64,000 bases of DNA, taken from Abelmoschus esculentus (taxonomy: Eukaryota; Streptophyta; Magnoliopsida; Malvales; Malvaceae). Made by a program: the position numbers and the translations under genes. The stretch lies in contig JAUCBN010000035.1 of assembly GCA_035048815.1 (NCBI GenBank), forward strand, positions 3,856,501-3,920,500, written 5' to 3'. Numbering within the stretch: position 1 is the stretch's first letter; each line of letters starts with the position of its first letter. Under the pieces are notes generated by a model. That model was given only the letters and a program-made list of their open reading frames with translations, was not told the origin of the DNA and searched no databases. Below, piece by piece: positions 24,450 to 37,529 of the stretch.

Positions 24450-25110
24450 AACTATAGAAATTCAATAACCAGAATATAATCTAACCTGCAATGCAGAAGA
24501 AGGAATTTGATCTCTTGCACATTGATGATCACAGCATGTAGTGATATTTCCTTATCCAATGGATTGTGAAACATGCAAGCATCTCTTTGCAAAACAAGGG
24601 CATGTTCAACAAAATGCTCTAACCTTCTTTCGGGAATCATAATTGTTCGAGGAAGCAGCTTTTGTAATTCTTTCAATAACTTGGTCCGGGATCTTGCTCT
24701 CAAAGTATCCTGTTTTAGAGACCGAACAAAAAACGAGAGGGTGATACAATGAACATAGAAAGCTCACTAACCTTATTATGATTGATACAAAGAGGTTATA
24801 TCTCGGTTCTCAGTGTCTTCAAAGCATCCATGACTTTTTCTTCATCCAGAAATTCAAAGAACGTCTGCTCCAATATAAGAAAACAGGCTGATTTTATGGT
24901 TATTTCATTTGTTAGACCAATATTGTGCAATGTATGTGACAACACTTTGATCCCAATTCCCCTTGAGAATTTGTTGCATAAATACATTAACGATAGAAGA
25001 ATACAATGCTATCTCTGATTCAACCTCTAGATGAGCACCAATCTTTATATAACTAATTGAGTATAAAAAGGAATATCCCTGATGAATCACGAGAATAAAC
25101 CCTTGCATGA
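24450..25110 (-). pseudogene. WDR26-like (LisH-CTLH-WD40) pseudogene, WD40 part missing
   Basis: Pieces of the plant WDR26 homologue (At5g08560 type) can be read in order on the minus strand. They include LEVESEIALYSSIVNVFMQQ and GNWDQSVVT (LisH/CTLH start), then after a frameshift IGLTNEITIKSACFLILEQ and EKVMDALKTLRTEI. A stop follows, then VSELSMFIVSPSR, another stop, then LLKELQKLLPRTIMIPERRL and LQRDACMFHNPLDKE. Intact plant WDR26 proteins continue into WD40 repeats; none are found here. The frameshift and two in-frame stops mark it as dead. WDR26 proteins act as ubiquitin-ligase (CTLH/GID complex) and scaffold subunits; no function is expected from this copy. Confidence 0.85.
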
Positions 25111-25808
25111 AATAGTCAAAAAATTATTGGTTTCAAATTTTGAGCATAAGAGCGAGACTCGCAGAGAACTTTCACCATTTCACCATTAACACTGAAGAAA
25201 AAATAACATGATTAAGTCATAAGAAAATCCCTGCAATTCTAAGAAGGGTACATGTTATTTCCTAAAAATATATGCAAATGCAAACCTTTTTATGCAAGAC
25301 AATGGTTAGCTTCAAAACTCCATAGTATATCTATTCTTAAAAATTTCACAAACAAATAAATAGCAGATATGAGTTGTATCTGTCTAAAAGGATAGAACAA
25401 ATTGTTTATCATTATGAATGCTTCTCAAACCTGAAATTTCAGCCAAAAAACTATTATAGAAAAAAATCCATTTTGAAAGAGTGGCCAAATGTCACAGTTT
25501 CAGAATTCCAACTGTTCTGTTTTAATAATTAAAATATCTCAATCAATGCTAAAAAGCACTCCAATAACAGAGCCAATCCATAGAAACATGTTCAATTGCA
25601 GATGTGCACATCATTGTCGGTTTACTCTCTAGGCCAGGGATAAAGCCAAGTTTGGAGGAGCTATCTACACCCATTTTAAAAGAAAAAATAATGGTTGCAA
25701 GAAGCCATTCAAATAAAGAAAATTAAATTTTGAAGCGCAAACTTAGCTATTTTAGTTCAACAAGCTGTTGAATTCCATGTCCGCAAATTGCATCAAAGTT
25801 GGACTAGG
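25111..25808. other. Spacer within the pseudogene/repeat region
   Basis: No coding segment is recognised. It may be former intron or 5' region of the WDR26-like pseudogene, but I see no sequence evidence for exons here. Confidence 0.35.
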
Positions 25809-26300
25809 GAAATTCAATCATCACTAGGACAATCAAAGGAAAAGAATAATCATTGAGTTATAAATAGGATGAGCATTTCAGAAAGATAAGACAGAGAGAC
25901 ATTTATCAACATTAACAAGTAGAAATATGAACAAATAAAAATTTAGTTCCAAAATAGACAGAAAAAGGTTTTCAAGCAGGAAAGACAGAAAATCCACATC
26001 TGAGAAAAGCCATTAACGTAGAGTCTTTACAATACCAAGAAACTGAAACTAGTACTTTCAGATTCCAGTAAGAAAAAAGAACAAACTACTGACAAATTGA
26101 ATCAGATTGCAAGAAAAAGAAGGAAATAAGGAATACCCAAAAATGATTACGAACCAAGAAGTCGGTTCAGATAAAGAAACAGATGAGAGTTCTATAATTA
26201 AAAAAAAAAAAAAGAGAAAGAAACCAAATACATGTGAAGAAATGCAGAAGACCAAGATAAAAGAAACAAAAAGGAATACAAAAAGCACTCCAAATATGAC
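25809..26300. repeat. Repeat block B
   Basis: It starts CAATCATCACTAGGACAATC and runs through ACATTTATCAACATTAACAA and CAATACCAAGAAACTGAAAC to one GAAGAAATGCAGAAG unit. It matches block A (which has the solo LTR) and block C at 26829. It is uninterrupted and so serves as the empty-site reference for the LTR. Confidence 0.75.
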
Positions 26301-26304
26301 ATTG

Positions 26305-26690
26305 TATAATTGTTCTTAAGAACTTCACATGCTCATCGATAGCAATATCTGAGGAGAATTTGAGGCATTCAAGTAAAGAGAGCATGGTTTAATTCAAGAC
26401 AAGGATCATTTCTAAAATCCATCCATACACAATATAACTATTCTTAAGCACTTCACATGCTCATCCATTTAATATTTTTCTATCCAAAACCGTAGGGCTT
26501 ACATTGTTTATCACCGTATCCAAGGAGAATTGGAGACATTCAAGTAAAGAGAGCATGATTTATTTCGAGACAAGGGTCTCTAAAATCCATCCGTCCCTAG
26601 TATAACTGTTCTTAAGAAATTCACATGCTGATCGATAGCAGATATCGTTATCTATCCGAAACAATAGGACTTACATTGTTATCACTGTAT
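26305..26690. repeat. Three diverged copies of a 130-170 bp unit
   Basis: Each unit starts near TTCTTAAGAACTTCACATGC (about 26311, 26438 and 26607). The first two continue to CATTCAAGTAAAGAGAGCAT and AAAATCCATCC. No coding content. Confidence 0.7.
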
Positions 26691-26828
26691 CCGAGGTGAA
26701 TCAGAGGCATCACAAATACGACATGTCAGTCGAAATCAAATTAGAGGCAACACAAACATGATAAAATGTTTTTAATATTTAAGATACTACACTATAATAT
26801 CTGCAATGCTTCAAAGTTATACTAGGAA

Positions 26829-27110
26829 ACTTCAATCATCACTTGGACAATCAATGGAAAAGAATTATCATTGAGTTATAAATGGATTTCAGTTCCAAAA
26901 TCCATATCTGAACAAAAAAGTCAGTAACGTAGAGTCTTTACAATACCAAGAAACTAAAAACTAGTACCTTCAGATACCGTAAAACTAGCAAATTGAATCA
27001 GAATGCAAGTAAAAGGAGGAAATAAGGATTACTCAGAAGATGATTATAAACTCAGCAGCCTATTCATATCACGAAAAAACAGATGAGAATCCCACAATAT
27101 AAAAGAAAGA
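26829..27110. repeat. Repeat block C
   Basis: CAATCATCACTTGGACAATC through CAATACCAAGAAACTAAAAA and ACGAAAAAACAGATGAGAAT repeats blocks A and B, then passes directly into the minisatellite. Landmarks keep the same order in all three blocks. Confidence 0.7.
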
Positions 27111-27800
27111 AAGAAACCAAATACAGGTGAAGAAATGCAGAAGGCCAAGATAAAAGGAACAAGTAAGAATACAAAAAGAAAGAAACCAAACACAGGTGAA
27201 GAAATGCAGAAGGACAAGATAAAAGGAACAAGTAAGAATACAAAAAGAAAGAAACCAACACAGGTAAAGAAATGCAGAAAACCAAGATAAAAAAGAAACA
27301 AAGAAACAAGTAAGAATACAAAAAGAAAAAAAAAACACAAGTAAAGAAATGCAGAAGACCAAGACAAAAAGAAACAAGAAATAATACAAAAAGATTATCC
27401 TTTCATCTTATATTGTCTGCAGAAACTTAAATTAAGCGAGTAACAGAAAAGATTAAGAGGAAAGAAACCAAACACAGGTGGAGAAATGCAGAAAACCAAG
27501 ATAAAAAGAAACAAAGAAACAAGTAAGAATACAAAAAGAAAGAAATCAAACACAGAAAAAGAAATGCAGAAAACCAAGATAAAAAAGAAACAAAGAAAAA
27601 AGTAAGAAGACAAAAAGAAAGAAACCAAACACAGGTAAAAAAAAAAATGCAGAAGACCAAGATAAAAGAAACAAGAATTAATACAAAAAGATTATCCTTT
27701 CATCTTATATTGTCTGCGGAAACTTGAACTAAGCGGGTAACAGAAAAGATTAAGAGGAAAGAAACCAAACACAAGTGAAGAAATGCAGAAGATAACAAAG
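27110..27800. repeat. Purine-rich minisatellite, about 66-80 bp units
   Basis: Units of the form ACACAGGTGAAGAAATGCAG followed by AAGACCAAGATAAAAGAAAC recur near 27122, 27190, 27256, 27338, 27474, 27550, 27630 and 27770, with extra copies at 24050-24240 and 26235. The strand is almost purely A/G with C. The reverse strand therefore shows long spurious frames rich in Phe, Leu and Ser. I treat those frames as artefacts of the repeat. Confidence 0.85.
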
Positions 27801-28149
27801 AAAGAATACATAAAGTTTACCTTTTTACATTATATTATCTACAGAAACTTGAATTAAACGAGCAACGGAGGAGATTAAGAGGCAAAAAAACCAGAGGGTA
27901 AGAGGATTAATACCAAATATAAAAGCGTAAAGTGATATTGACATCCATATTCAAGGTGGGGGAAGAAAGGAGAATGCTTTGATAGGTTTGCAAAATGGGT
28001 AGATCAAGAGAACAAGAATCTTTACCTGAGGAACCAACTCACGGGAGGATTATAGATTATATACTCAGAATGATGGGTTTGGATATATAGAGAAAGAAGG
28101 TTCCATTGGTTTCGGTGCGGTTAAAACATGAGATTAGTACTTAGTAGCA

Positions 28150-31100
28150 AACGATTCAAAATTAATCACTGACATAAATGGCTGTACCGTTGTCAGACAG
28201 CTATGAATCTCTACGGCTAATTTGTATGAATATTTTAAATTTTCTTATTAAAAATATACTTTTAATTATATATAAATTAAATTTATATTTGATTTTGATT
28301 TTGATATAATAAAATCTTAATATTTTTTTTCTTTAAGGTCAAATACCAATTTAATATATGTAGATTAAAAAAGATGTTTTTTCAAATTTTATTTGAAAAG
28401 ATATATTTTTGATTAAAAATTAAAAAATATTTATCCAAATTATCCAATCTCTTGTCACTTTTATCGATAATAAAAAATTGTGAGGTTTAATTTAAATTTT
28501 AAAAAAATTAAAGTTTTATATTGAAATTTTAATAATTTTTTTAAAAAAAATCAAAAAATTTAAAGATTAAATATAATTTTTTAAAATTTTAAAATAATAC
28601 CATTTGGTCAAATCTGTAATTCGTTGTGGATTGATAACAAATTTAACTTAAAAATAATAAATTTCTAAAACAATAAGTTTGTACCATTTATGAAAAAGAA
28701 ATAGTAAATAATTGATACATAAATGAACACTATAGATTTTTATTTAATTTTAGATTAATAAATTATATATATTAATTTTAGTCAATATTGTTATAATAAG
28801 GATATAATTTTATTTTTTACTTTAACGAACTAAAAAAAGCACTAAAAATGATGTCTATCAAAAAAATATTTCATAAAATTAAAACATCAACTTAATCAAA
28901 GATATTATATAATTTTTAAAAAATTAATATTAATTATTATTCTTTTCGTACTAATCTCTTTTAAGTTCTATTTTTTTATTTCATACTTTTTCAACAAAAA
29001 CAAAATTTATTTATTAAAAATAAAATTTTAATTTTAATTACTCCGCATCACATGTCTCATATATATATATTTAAATTATATGACATCATTTATGAAAAAA
29101 AATATATAATATATAAAATATTGTCTGTGAGTCATGCATATGCATAAAAAAGGATTGGCATTTAAAGCCCCCCAAACTCCATGGGCTTTCTACACTATCA
29201 ATAATGGGCCACCAACATTCAATAAATGAACATCTCCTCTTTTAATCCGGTAAATAAAATTAATTTATTTTTTTTATATAAATAAGATTTTATTATCTAA
29301 GAATTATTATAAAATATTGAATATTTATACCAATAAATCTTGTACAAGTAAAACTCTAAAAAACAGTAAAATTTAACTCTCAATTCTCAGCTATACAAAT
29401 ATCACTGTATCAAATTCTATTGTATTCTGAGATTTTTCATTTAATATTTAATTTTATAAGAGAAAACAAGTCAGTTTTCAACCTTAGACCATTTTCATAC
29501 ATTCTATTGTTTCATTCTTGTCACAAGAGATAACTGAAACTGTTCTAAGTCAGTCTTACAATCATAGCACGTAAGGATTATGAAAATAATTTATTATACC
29601 CATTCGTTCACTTAATTATTTATAATTTTTTTATTTCCATCTCCGAATTAGGAAAAATTAAAATAATAATTAACATCATTATTTTTAAACATAATGATCA
29701 TTAATCACTTAAACTCTTGTTGAAATAATGATGTGATAGATTAACTCATAATTACTATTTTATTTGACAGCTAAACCATAACTTAAATTAAACATTAATT
29801 ATGACTTACGAGTATCATGTTTGCTACGTGGACAATCAAAACTCATTCTAAAATAATTTTCATAAAAAATAATAATAATATTTATTATTATAAATTAAAT
29901 TTTAACATTATTAGTTCGGTCTCACAACGATATATGTTATTTTTTTAGAAATAATTAAAACATACATCATAGGTGTAGCATACCCGTACAATAATCAAAT
30001 CATATAAAGTTACATTTACCGAAAATAAATAAAAGTGATTAAAATAAAATAAAGAAAAAATAAATAAAATAATAAATAATTGGTTAAGAAAAAAAACTTC
30101 ATTAAAATATCTCAAACATAATTTTATATTTTTCAAACTATAGTGAATAAATTCAATTTATCCTGCACTTTTTTACAATTAAGAAAATAATTTTGAAAGT
30201 GTTGGGATATTTTTAGGCCGCAGCCAAAATTTAGATATTTTTGCAGTTGTTGGATGTAAGAAGACGAGGCTTATCCAGATTTTTTGAGAGAACCACCACC
30301 ATACACGTGGCATTTATATAAAATATCTATATTTTCCACGTCGGTATTATTATCTATTCGAAGTGAGACGGCTGGGGTTGTCGTTTAATTTTTATAACCG
30401 AACATTTTTAATTTCCAAGGGAATGAAACTTGAAGCTATATTCATAGTTAGGGGTATATATTATTTGGTTTTAATCGAATTAATCGATCGAATTAAAATT
30501 ATTTTGATAGATTAATTTTTGATAGATTCGATTAACAATTATTTTTTAAAAAAATTGATTAACGGTTAATTCAATTCAAAATTAATTAATTAATTGAATT
30601 AATCAAGATTATTATATATTAAATATATTATATATTATATATATTTATTTTTAGTCATTTAACTTTTGAAAAATTATAAAATGTTCATTAAATTTTTTTA
30701 TATTATAAAATGGTCACTATATTTTTATTAAATTAACATAAAATAAAAGTTTAGTGACTAAAAATTTATTTTAATATAATTTAAGGATCTATTATGTAAT
30801 TTAACTAAAATTTATAATAAATTTCTATTTTAAAAAATTCGGTTTGATTAACGATTAAAATTTTAAAATTAATTTGATTAATTTTACCAGTTCCTTGTCG
30901 TATAAGAAAATATCTGGTCTTGAAATATCCATATTGTTGCGATTATCTTGTCGAAATACATCAACATTTTAATAGTGACACTATTGCTCAATCATGTCGT
31001 AAGTCAACACTGGAATGTTGGACAAAGTTTTGGATGGGACAATACATAAAAAATAATTAAATCTGAGTAAATTAATTAGTGTAATTATTATTATATTTTA

Positions 31101-31440
31101 CTATTAACGAATAGTTAGATATTTATTTATGGAATATTATTTATATTTAATAATTAATTATATTAGTTTATTATAGAAAATATTTTGTATATTTACTTAT
31201 GCGATTATGATAATATTATTTATCTCGTTACATTTTTTTATCAATTGATATTGTCATTTTCTGAATGCCTCAACTTTTGGGGTAAATTTTGAAAGAATAA
31301 CAGTTAGAGTGCCAAAATGAATTAGAAAAGTTTAGGCGTTAAAATGGTAAAATAAATATAATGGAAGGGCCAAATCATGAATTAAGCCAAATAATAAAAT
31401 AAAAAAGAATATCTCATCATCGATGTTTCATTCCTTCGCT
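28150..31440. other. Very AT-rich intergenic stretch
   Basis: No gene is supported. Around 30449-30900 (TAGGGGTATA followed by inverted AATTAATCGA-type words) may be a decayed hAT-type element, but its right end cannot be fixed. The stretch from about 31400 begins the BBD gene leader. Confidence 0.45.
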
Positions 31441-31834
31441 GATCCTTGCGGTGTCGGTTTCTTTGTTAACGCTCCATCTCCCGAAGCTTTTTATTTCTCT
31501 CTCTTTTCCTTTCCTCCTTAATCATTCCGAATTCTGATCTTCGAAAAGGCTTCTTCATATTACAACCCTTGTTTTAACTTCCAAAGATCTGTAATTCTCT
31601 ACAAACTTTGCTCTGATCGCTGTTCAAAATGGATCATTTTATAGCAATAGTTAAAGTTTTGATTTTTATCTGGCATTTTTTGTTTATTTTAATTGAATTG
31701 GTGTTTTAGTTCTTATAATTGGACCACCCACGGTTTTTAAATATGTTTACATCTTCTGATCTTGTTTTTAAATATGTGATTTTTTTAATACTGATTTGTT
31801 TTAAATTGTGGGGCAGGTGATTAAAGAGGTAAAG

Positions 31835-34294
31835 ATGGTTTCTTTGCAAGGACCGGTGGTTTGCCCTGCCGTTCGTAGCAAGCTAGTCGGTGTCTATACG
31901 TTGCCGTTCAATGGGCTTTTTCCGAGGGCAAGATTGCATCGAACTGATATATGGGGATATAGACGGATAACCGATGGAAAGTGTAAGGCGCGTGGCGTTT
32001 CCGGTCACCTGAAGCTGCGGAAGTGCAGCACCACGGTGCAGTGTATTTTCAGTTCATCCTCAGACGGAAATGGAAGCATGGCTGAAGATTTCAATGAAAA
32101 CAATGAAGATTATGTTAATTCCAGTGTGGTTGAAGCTGGTATGTGGATTTTAAGCCAATGATTACTTCATTTTTGTTGTCATCGTTGGTCTTTGAATTCG
32201 ATACAGACTTAGTTTTTTTATGTAGATAATTGTTGATATGATATGTATGTTGTGATTGTTTCATATAGTTGAGGTGAGGAGTGGATCAGATGGATTTATG
32301 ATCAAAATGAGGGATGGTAGCCATTTAAGGTGTGTCCATAACAATCCCCAAGGTGGGCATCTACCGGATTATGAACCACATCCGGCCATCGTTCTGAAGA
32401 TGGAAGATGGGACCGGTCTTCTTCTCCCTATCATTGTTTGTATGTGATCATCTTTAACTATCCTCCAATCATTTGACTCTGTTTATTAGCTTGTATGGTT
32501 CATGTTTGATTTCGATTATTGTTTTAATTGCAGTGGAGATACCAAGTGCATTGCTCATGGCAGCATTGCGTAATGTTCAAATCGTATGTTCAAGTTTTGT
32601 ATCCCATTGAGTCGAGATTCTTATTTTTCTGGCATGCCGGGTTATTGGATTTGAACTTGTGAGTCACTTGGTTTTGTTTTGAATGTGAATACTAATATAC
32701 GTTTTGACTATTGTTTCCAGGCTAGACCTACTATGTATCAAGTGGTGAAGAACATGATTGACAAGATGGGCTACTCGGTATGACTCGTCTCCATCTCCAT
32801 ATCTGGACTTGTCTTTACTCCTTTGCAATTCGGTTGCGAATTCGTGATACTTATCTCTTGTTTTTGCAGGTAAAACTTGTCAGAGTTACTAAAAGAGTGC
32901 ATGAGGCCTATTTCGCACAGCTGCATCTCACCAAGGTATCACTCTCATCCACTATTAGCACAGTTGCCTGACATGCAACGCTGCCTTGTCTTCTCTGAAT
33001 CACGTTGGATGTTCTCACAGGTGGGTGACGAGACAGAGTTGGTCACTTTTGACCTTCGGCCTTCTGATGCCATCAACATTGCTGTGAGGTGCAAGGTACC
33101 TGTAATGTGTTATTCTCTATTATAAGTCCATTTTTGACCATATGATCTGTGGAGCATTTGACTCGGTTATATCTGTTTTTGGAATTGAATCTGCTAGTTT
33201 CATCAAGTAATACATCTATTATGAGATTCCAAGGTGGATGGTGCAATGGTCCTTGTTGAAGCATATTAACATATTTAACTAGTGATTGTTTATACACATT
33301 GCTTTAAATTCTTGCTAAAGTCATTTTCAATAGCTAAAAGGTGTAAAGGCGGTTCATATGCTAATTGATAATATCGAACACTCATCATTGAGGAGAAAGA
33401 TTACCTAAGATATGGTTTTGTATCGACTTGAATGTCTATACCAGTTCAACAATTAAGAATACCTCAGAATATATGTTATGGCATTGTCAGACCCCCCTCC
33501 TTTACTTTTAAGTCTATATTCCCTTGAAAGAGTTATAATGATCAATATATATTTTTAATCATATATATTTGTTTGTTTTTGTGGATTGATTAAATTTCTA
33601 CCTAAAATGCGAGTTTATTGGAAGCCTACTTGATGTGTTGTGCAGGTACCTATACAAGTGAACAAGTACTTGGCATACAATGACGGTATGCGCGTAATTG
33701 AATCAGGGAAGCTGTCAATGCAGTCCCCGTCTTCAGATGGCTTATTGTTCACAGAACTGGATCAGTTAGTCTTGAAACCCTTCAGGAGATTACTTTTGCT
33801 CCTTTATCGAGAAAATAGAACATGTTAAAACTTGCAGCTGCAGGATATTCTTGTTTTTGAAATTACAGACCTAGAAGCTAAGATGCTTTAATTTATGGTT
33901 TCAGGCCAAGTGGTCAGCATTGTCTCGATACGGAGGAGTTCAACATTGTCTGCAACTTAAACAAGGCTATCAATCAGGAGCGCTACAGGGATGCTGGTAC
34001 GTCTCTCACTCTCCCCTTCATTGACTGTCAAAAACATCACACTTACTGTTATTATAGCTCGTCTTTTGGCATCGAGCAACTCTCCATCGACTGATGTTTA
34101 ATTATATCAAGGTCACGAGATCTCTAGATTTCTGATACCTCTAAAGCAATGTCATAAATTAAATTGTAGTATTTGCCTACACTTTTTCTGTCTTAATTTT
34201 AACATATTCAAGATTCTAATACTCCCCGACAGCTGACTTGCGAGACAAACTTGGCGAGTTCCGTGCTCAAAGGAACTTGAAGAAATATACATAA
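31835..34294 (+). CDS. BBD: Bifunctional nuclease BBD (DUF151 plus UVR domain)
   Basis: Plant BBD proteins have RNase and DNase activity and are linked to wound, abscisic acid and stress responses. Exons: 31835-32138, 32269-32439, 32534-32583, 32721-32777, 32870-32935, 33021-33095, 33646-33764, 33905-33996, 34233-34294. All have GT-AG borders and fitting phases, giving 331 residues, the family length. The DUF151 (DNase-RNase) domain spans roughly residues 140-250: AIVLKMEDGTGLLLPIIV, ARPTMYQVVKNMI, FDLRPSDAINIAVRCKVPI. A UVR domain lies near residues 300-322 (AINQERYRDAADLRDKLGEF). The leader is split by an intron ending GGGCAG before 31817. The ATG at 31835 is the first in this frame and starts the family-typical MVSLQGPVVCPAVRS. 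Confidence 0.95.
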
Positions 34295-37200
34295 CAGGTG
34301 GGAGTGATTGTGTTCATATATTTGTCTCCAGCTTCAGCCAATAGAAACATTAACAAGTTCTTAGTTTTGTCTCAGTTGTATCAACGACAATCGGAATTAT
34401 TGTCGGAAGCCGATAAACTTGGTGGCGACATACAGCAGCAAAGCAATCAGTTTGACTTTATATATATGGTATCTTCCACTAAATATGTATGTAATGCAAG
34501 TCTGTTAATATATATGTACATATACATAAGAAAATGGGGATGTAATATATTCTAATTAAGCACATTAATTTATGCTTTATCCATTTATCATATTTCTAGC
34601 CAATCCAGTTAGCAATATACTGGCCTTCGAGTTTTCACAATGAGCAGGCAGTAAAACAGTAAAAATTATTGTCATTTTTATATATGGCATCAGTTGACAA
34701 ACTTTGTTTGAAGTCATAATTACAATTACAAACAATACATTTACACTGTAAAAAATATTACAATTAAAACCATTAAATACAACTAAAATACAAAAATAAA
34801 CGGATTGAATCCAGGCTAGAATAACAATGGACAATTTAGAACCTGTCACAACATTGACAGTTTGGAATATAATAGGAAAAAGTGCTATATGCTTGTCCCA
34901 GCCACTACAAAGATATGGATTTCAAACTCCAGTTGGAAAGCAAATTGGAATATGTCCGATTTTAATCATAAAATGGATCAATAATTGTAGAGATATCCTA
35001 CACCACATACCATCATCCTCTAGCATGTCTTTGGAGTAAAATGGATCTTTCTGGTCCATGATTCTCGTACTTCTTCCCGTTTCCGGACCAGCTTTACTGA
35101 GAGGATAATAGGAGGAGCAGCAATATGACTTGATAAGTATCACTTGTATAAACTTGAAACAGTTTTGAATGGAACATGCCGATACATCAGTTCCTCTGGC
35201 TCACACCTCGTAGAATAACTCCAAGTCATTAAGGGAAATCATTTCTATTGCTGAAATGAAATCATAAAATACATGACATCAATTCTATGAGCTCTATTAC
35301 GAGTTTCTCAGCTCGACTTAGAAGCGTTTTCTATCATAAGGAGAGCAGGTGAGTGAGTTCGAATACAAACTCAATGGTTGTTTGGAGCTGAATGGGCAAA
35401 ACTCAGACTTATACCATTCATTTAGTTCCTGTCAAACCTTCAACTTTAAACTATACAATTATGGTACAAGAGCCTTCACAACAGTCCCAAAACAAGCAAA
35501 AGTTTTAAGTTTTCTAAGCTAATGAAGCTGGGACCGTAAGTGCGAACTGTTTTATCCTACTCAAATATTTGTGGCTTTAGGTTATGATGTTAAAATACTC
35601 TTTCTTGTTACCATAACAAAATAAAAAAAGCACAGGTGGTTGTTAGACGTAGGCAGTGGCCTAGAAGTTTGAGTTGCCTTATCCACAAGGCCAAGTTTAA
35701 AGCCAGGACTCAAGGGTAGTCTAAGAATTCCCTAAAAAATGCTAAGAAAGCTAATAAACAACATGAGCAGAATTGAAAAGACTTTCTCATAAGAAAGTCC
35801 GGGATCAACTGAACAATAATAAAGAACATTTGAGTGTTCAAAAAATACCTGGCAAGCCAAAAATGTGTTGAAACTTGGAATTGCAGACATAGAACTCTAG
35901 GAACCTCCCTTCAATGGTCCAAGCATTTAGACCTGTCATCTCAAGCTTGTTTGGACAAAAGGTCTACAAAAGTCCAATAAAGACTACCCAAAGCTGAATA
36001 ATTCCAGTTAGCATAAACTTCAAATTAAGAATCAGAACTACGTATATCGCACATATCCCAAAACATGGTAGAGTTTCCATCAAGTGACAATTTCGTCAAA
36101 TCATATGCCTTCTCATTTACAAGCTTATGGCTGAGGACACCGTGGTCCATGCTAGGGACCATCCTCCTAACCAGGCATAGAAGATATCAGTCAAAAACAA
36201 AAGGACAACAGTGTTTCTACTGTCCAGAACGAAGCACAACCAAAAATGAATGTTAACCGAAAAGCAAACTCCCCTTCACACGATTTTAATTTCCTTTCAA
36301 TCATAACTCCAGCTGTTTCTATAAGAAATTTATTATGTTAAATTATTTCACATACAAACAATACATAAATTGGTCAGGACTAAGCAGGAAAAAAAGACTG
36401 GAATTCACAATTAGACTTCTTAAAAAAATTGGCTTTGATAAGCTTCAAGGGAAGAGTGCATTTAAGATAAGTCTGATAATAACTTCAACTTTCACCACCA
36501 CAAAATCCATCAAAGCTGCACTAAAAACAGTAATTTCAATATCAAGCTGTATGAATTAATTGGCTGCGCGGGCTCATGATTTAATGGCGGTGAGTTGTTG
36601 ACAGTTGATACACCATTTCCCTGTTAACCCAAACCTTGCAGTCTGTCATTCTCTCTCACACACTTTTTTTCTTCTCTTATTAAGCTCCCACTGGCTTTGG
36701 AATGTCAACCAGCACTCCTGAAACCAGATGATGTGCACGCAAAGTAAGCTATTCATCTATATAACGTTTTGAGAAAGCAAATGCACTACTCTTTCAAATA
36801 TGAATAATCACCTTTCTACATGATACTAGCAAATTGAGAACTGAAATAAGAAGCAATATAGACAGGAAAAGTTGAGTTCAATAGCAAAATGGTCTAACAT
36901 AACTCCAGTTAGATGATTCTCAACAACTTAATACGTGAAAAGCAAAAATGAATTTTACTTCATGGGTTGATAAATAATATAGCTTTATAAGAAAATGACA
37001 AATTATCTACAGACTAGAAAGAGCAAAGGATGGAAGCAACGTTTCTGGTAAAATATCAACTATACTATGATAAGAGTAAGACAATCTGGATAGCAAATTT
37101 CAGACAGTTTATCTGATTTCAAGGCAGTCCATGTTATTTTGGGCGCTGTATAACAAATTGGACAAGCATTCCAAGTTTCCAACCATGTAGTCCCTCTCAT

Positions 37201-37529
37201 AGGCAAATCTGAATATAAATCACTTAATGCAAATGCTGTGAAAGTAGAACCATTTGGTTTCCACAAGAGAGGGGAACTTAAAAAAAGAAAGAAAGAAAAA
37301 AACTAGCATAAATATTTAAGCAAAAAATGCAGCATAAAGTAGTTTCTCAAAGGGAAATCCAGAATTCCAAAATGAGGTGAAGGAAGAACATGAGTCTAAA
37401 GATGAGTAATTCTCATCTTCACTTTTACAACTTTATTTTTACAACAGTTTAGGAAACATATAAAAAATAATTTCACTTACCAGTACAATCTTCAGTAAAC
37501 AAATTGTCTTCTAAGGCACATCTTTTACG
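34295..37529. other. BBD 3' end, spacer and possible IPK1 3' region
   Basis: BBD 3' untranslated sequence probably runs to about 34560. No coding region is recognised across 34600-37500; open frames at 34577-35143 and 36065-36559 are short and unlike any family I know. A more GC-balanced patch with a CT-rich run at about 36560-36720 could be a transcribed UTR or an antisense exon, unproven. Confidence 0.4.

Noticed and set aside
24013..27660. Several minus-strand open frames rich in Phe, Leu, Ser and Tyr
   Set aside because: They are the reverse strand of the purine-rich minisatellite; all show the same repeat-driven text in several frames at once, and none has a start context or family match.
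30449..30900. Possible hAT-type relic starting TAGGGGTATA
   Set aside because: No matching right terminus or target duplication could be found; inverted AATTAATCGA words may arise by chance in AT-rich DNA.
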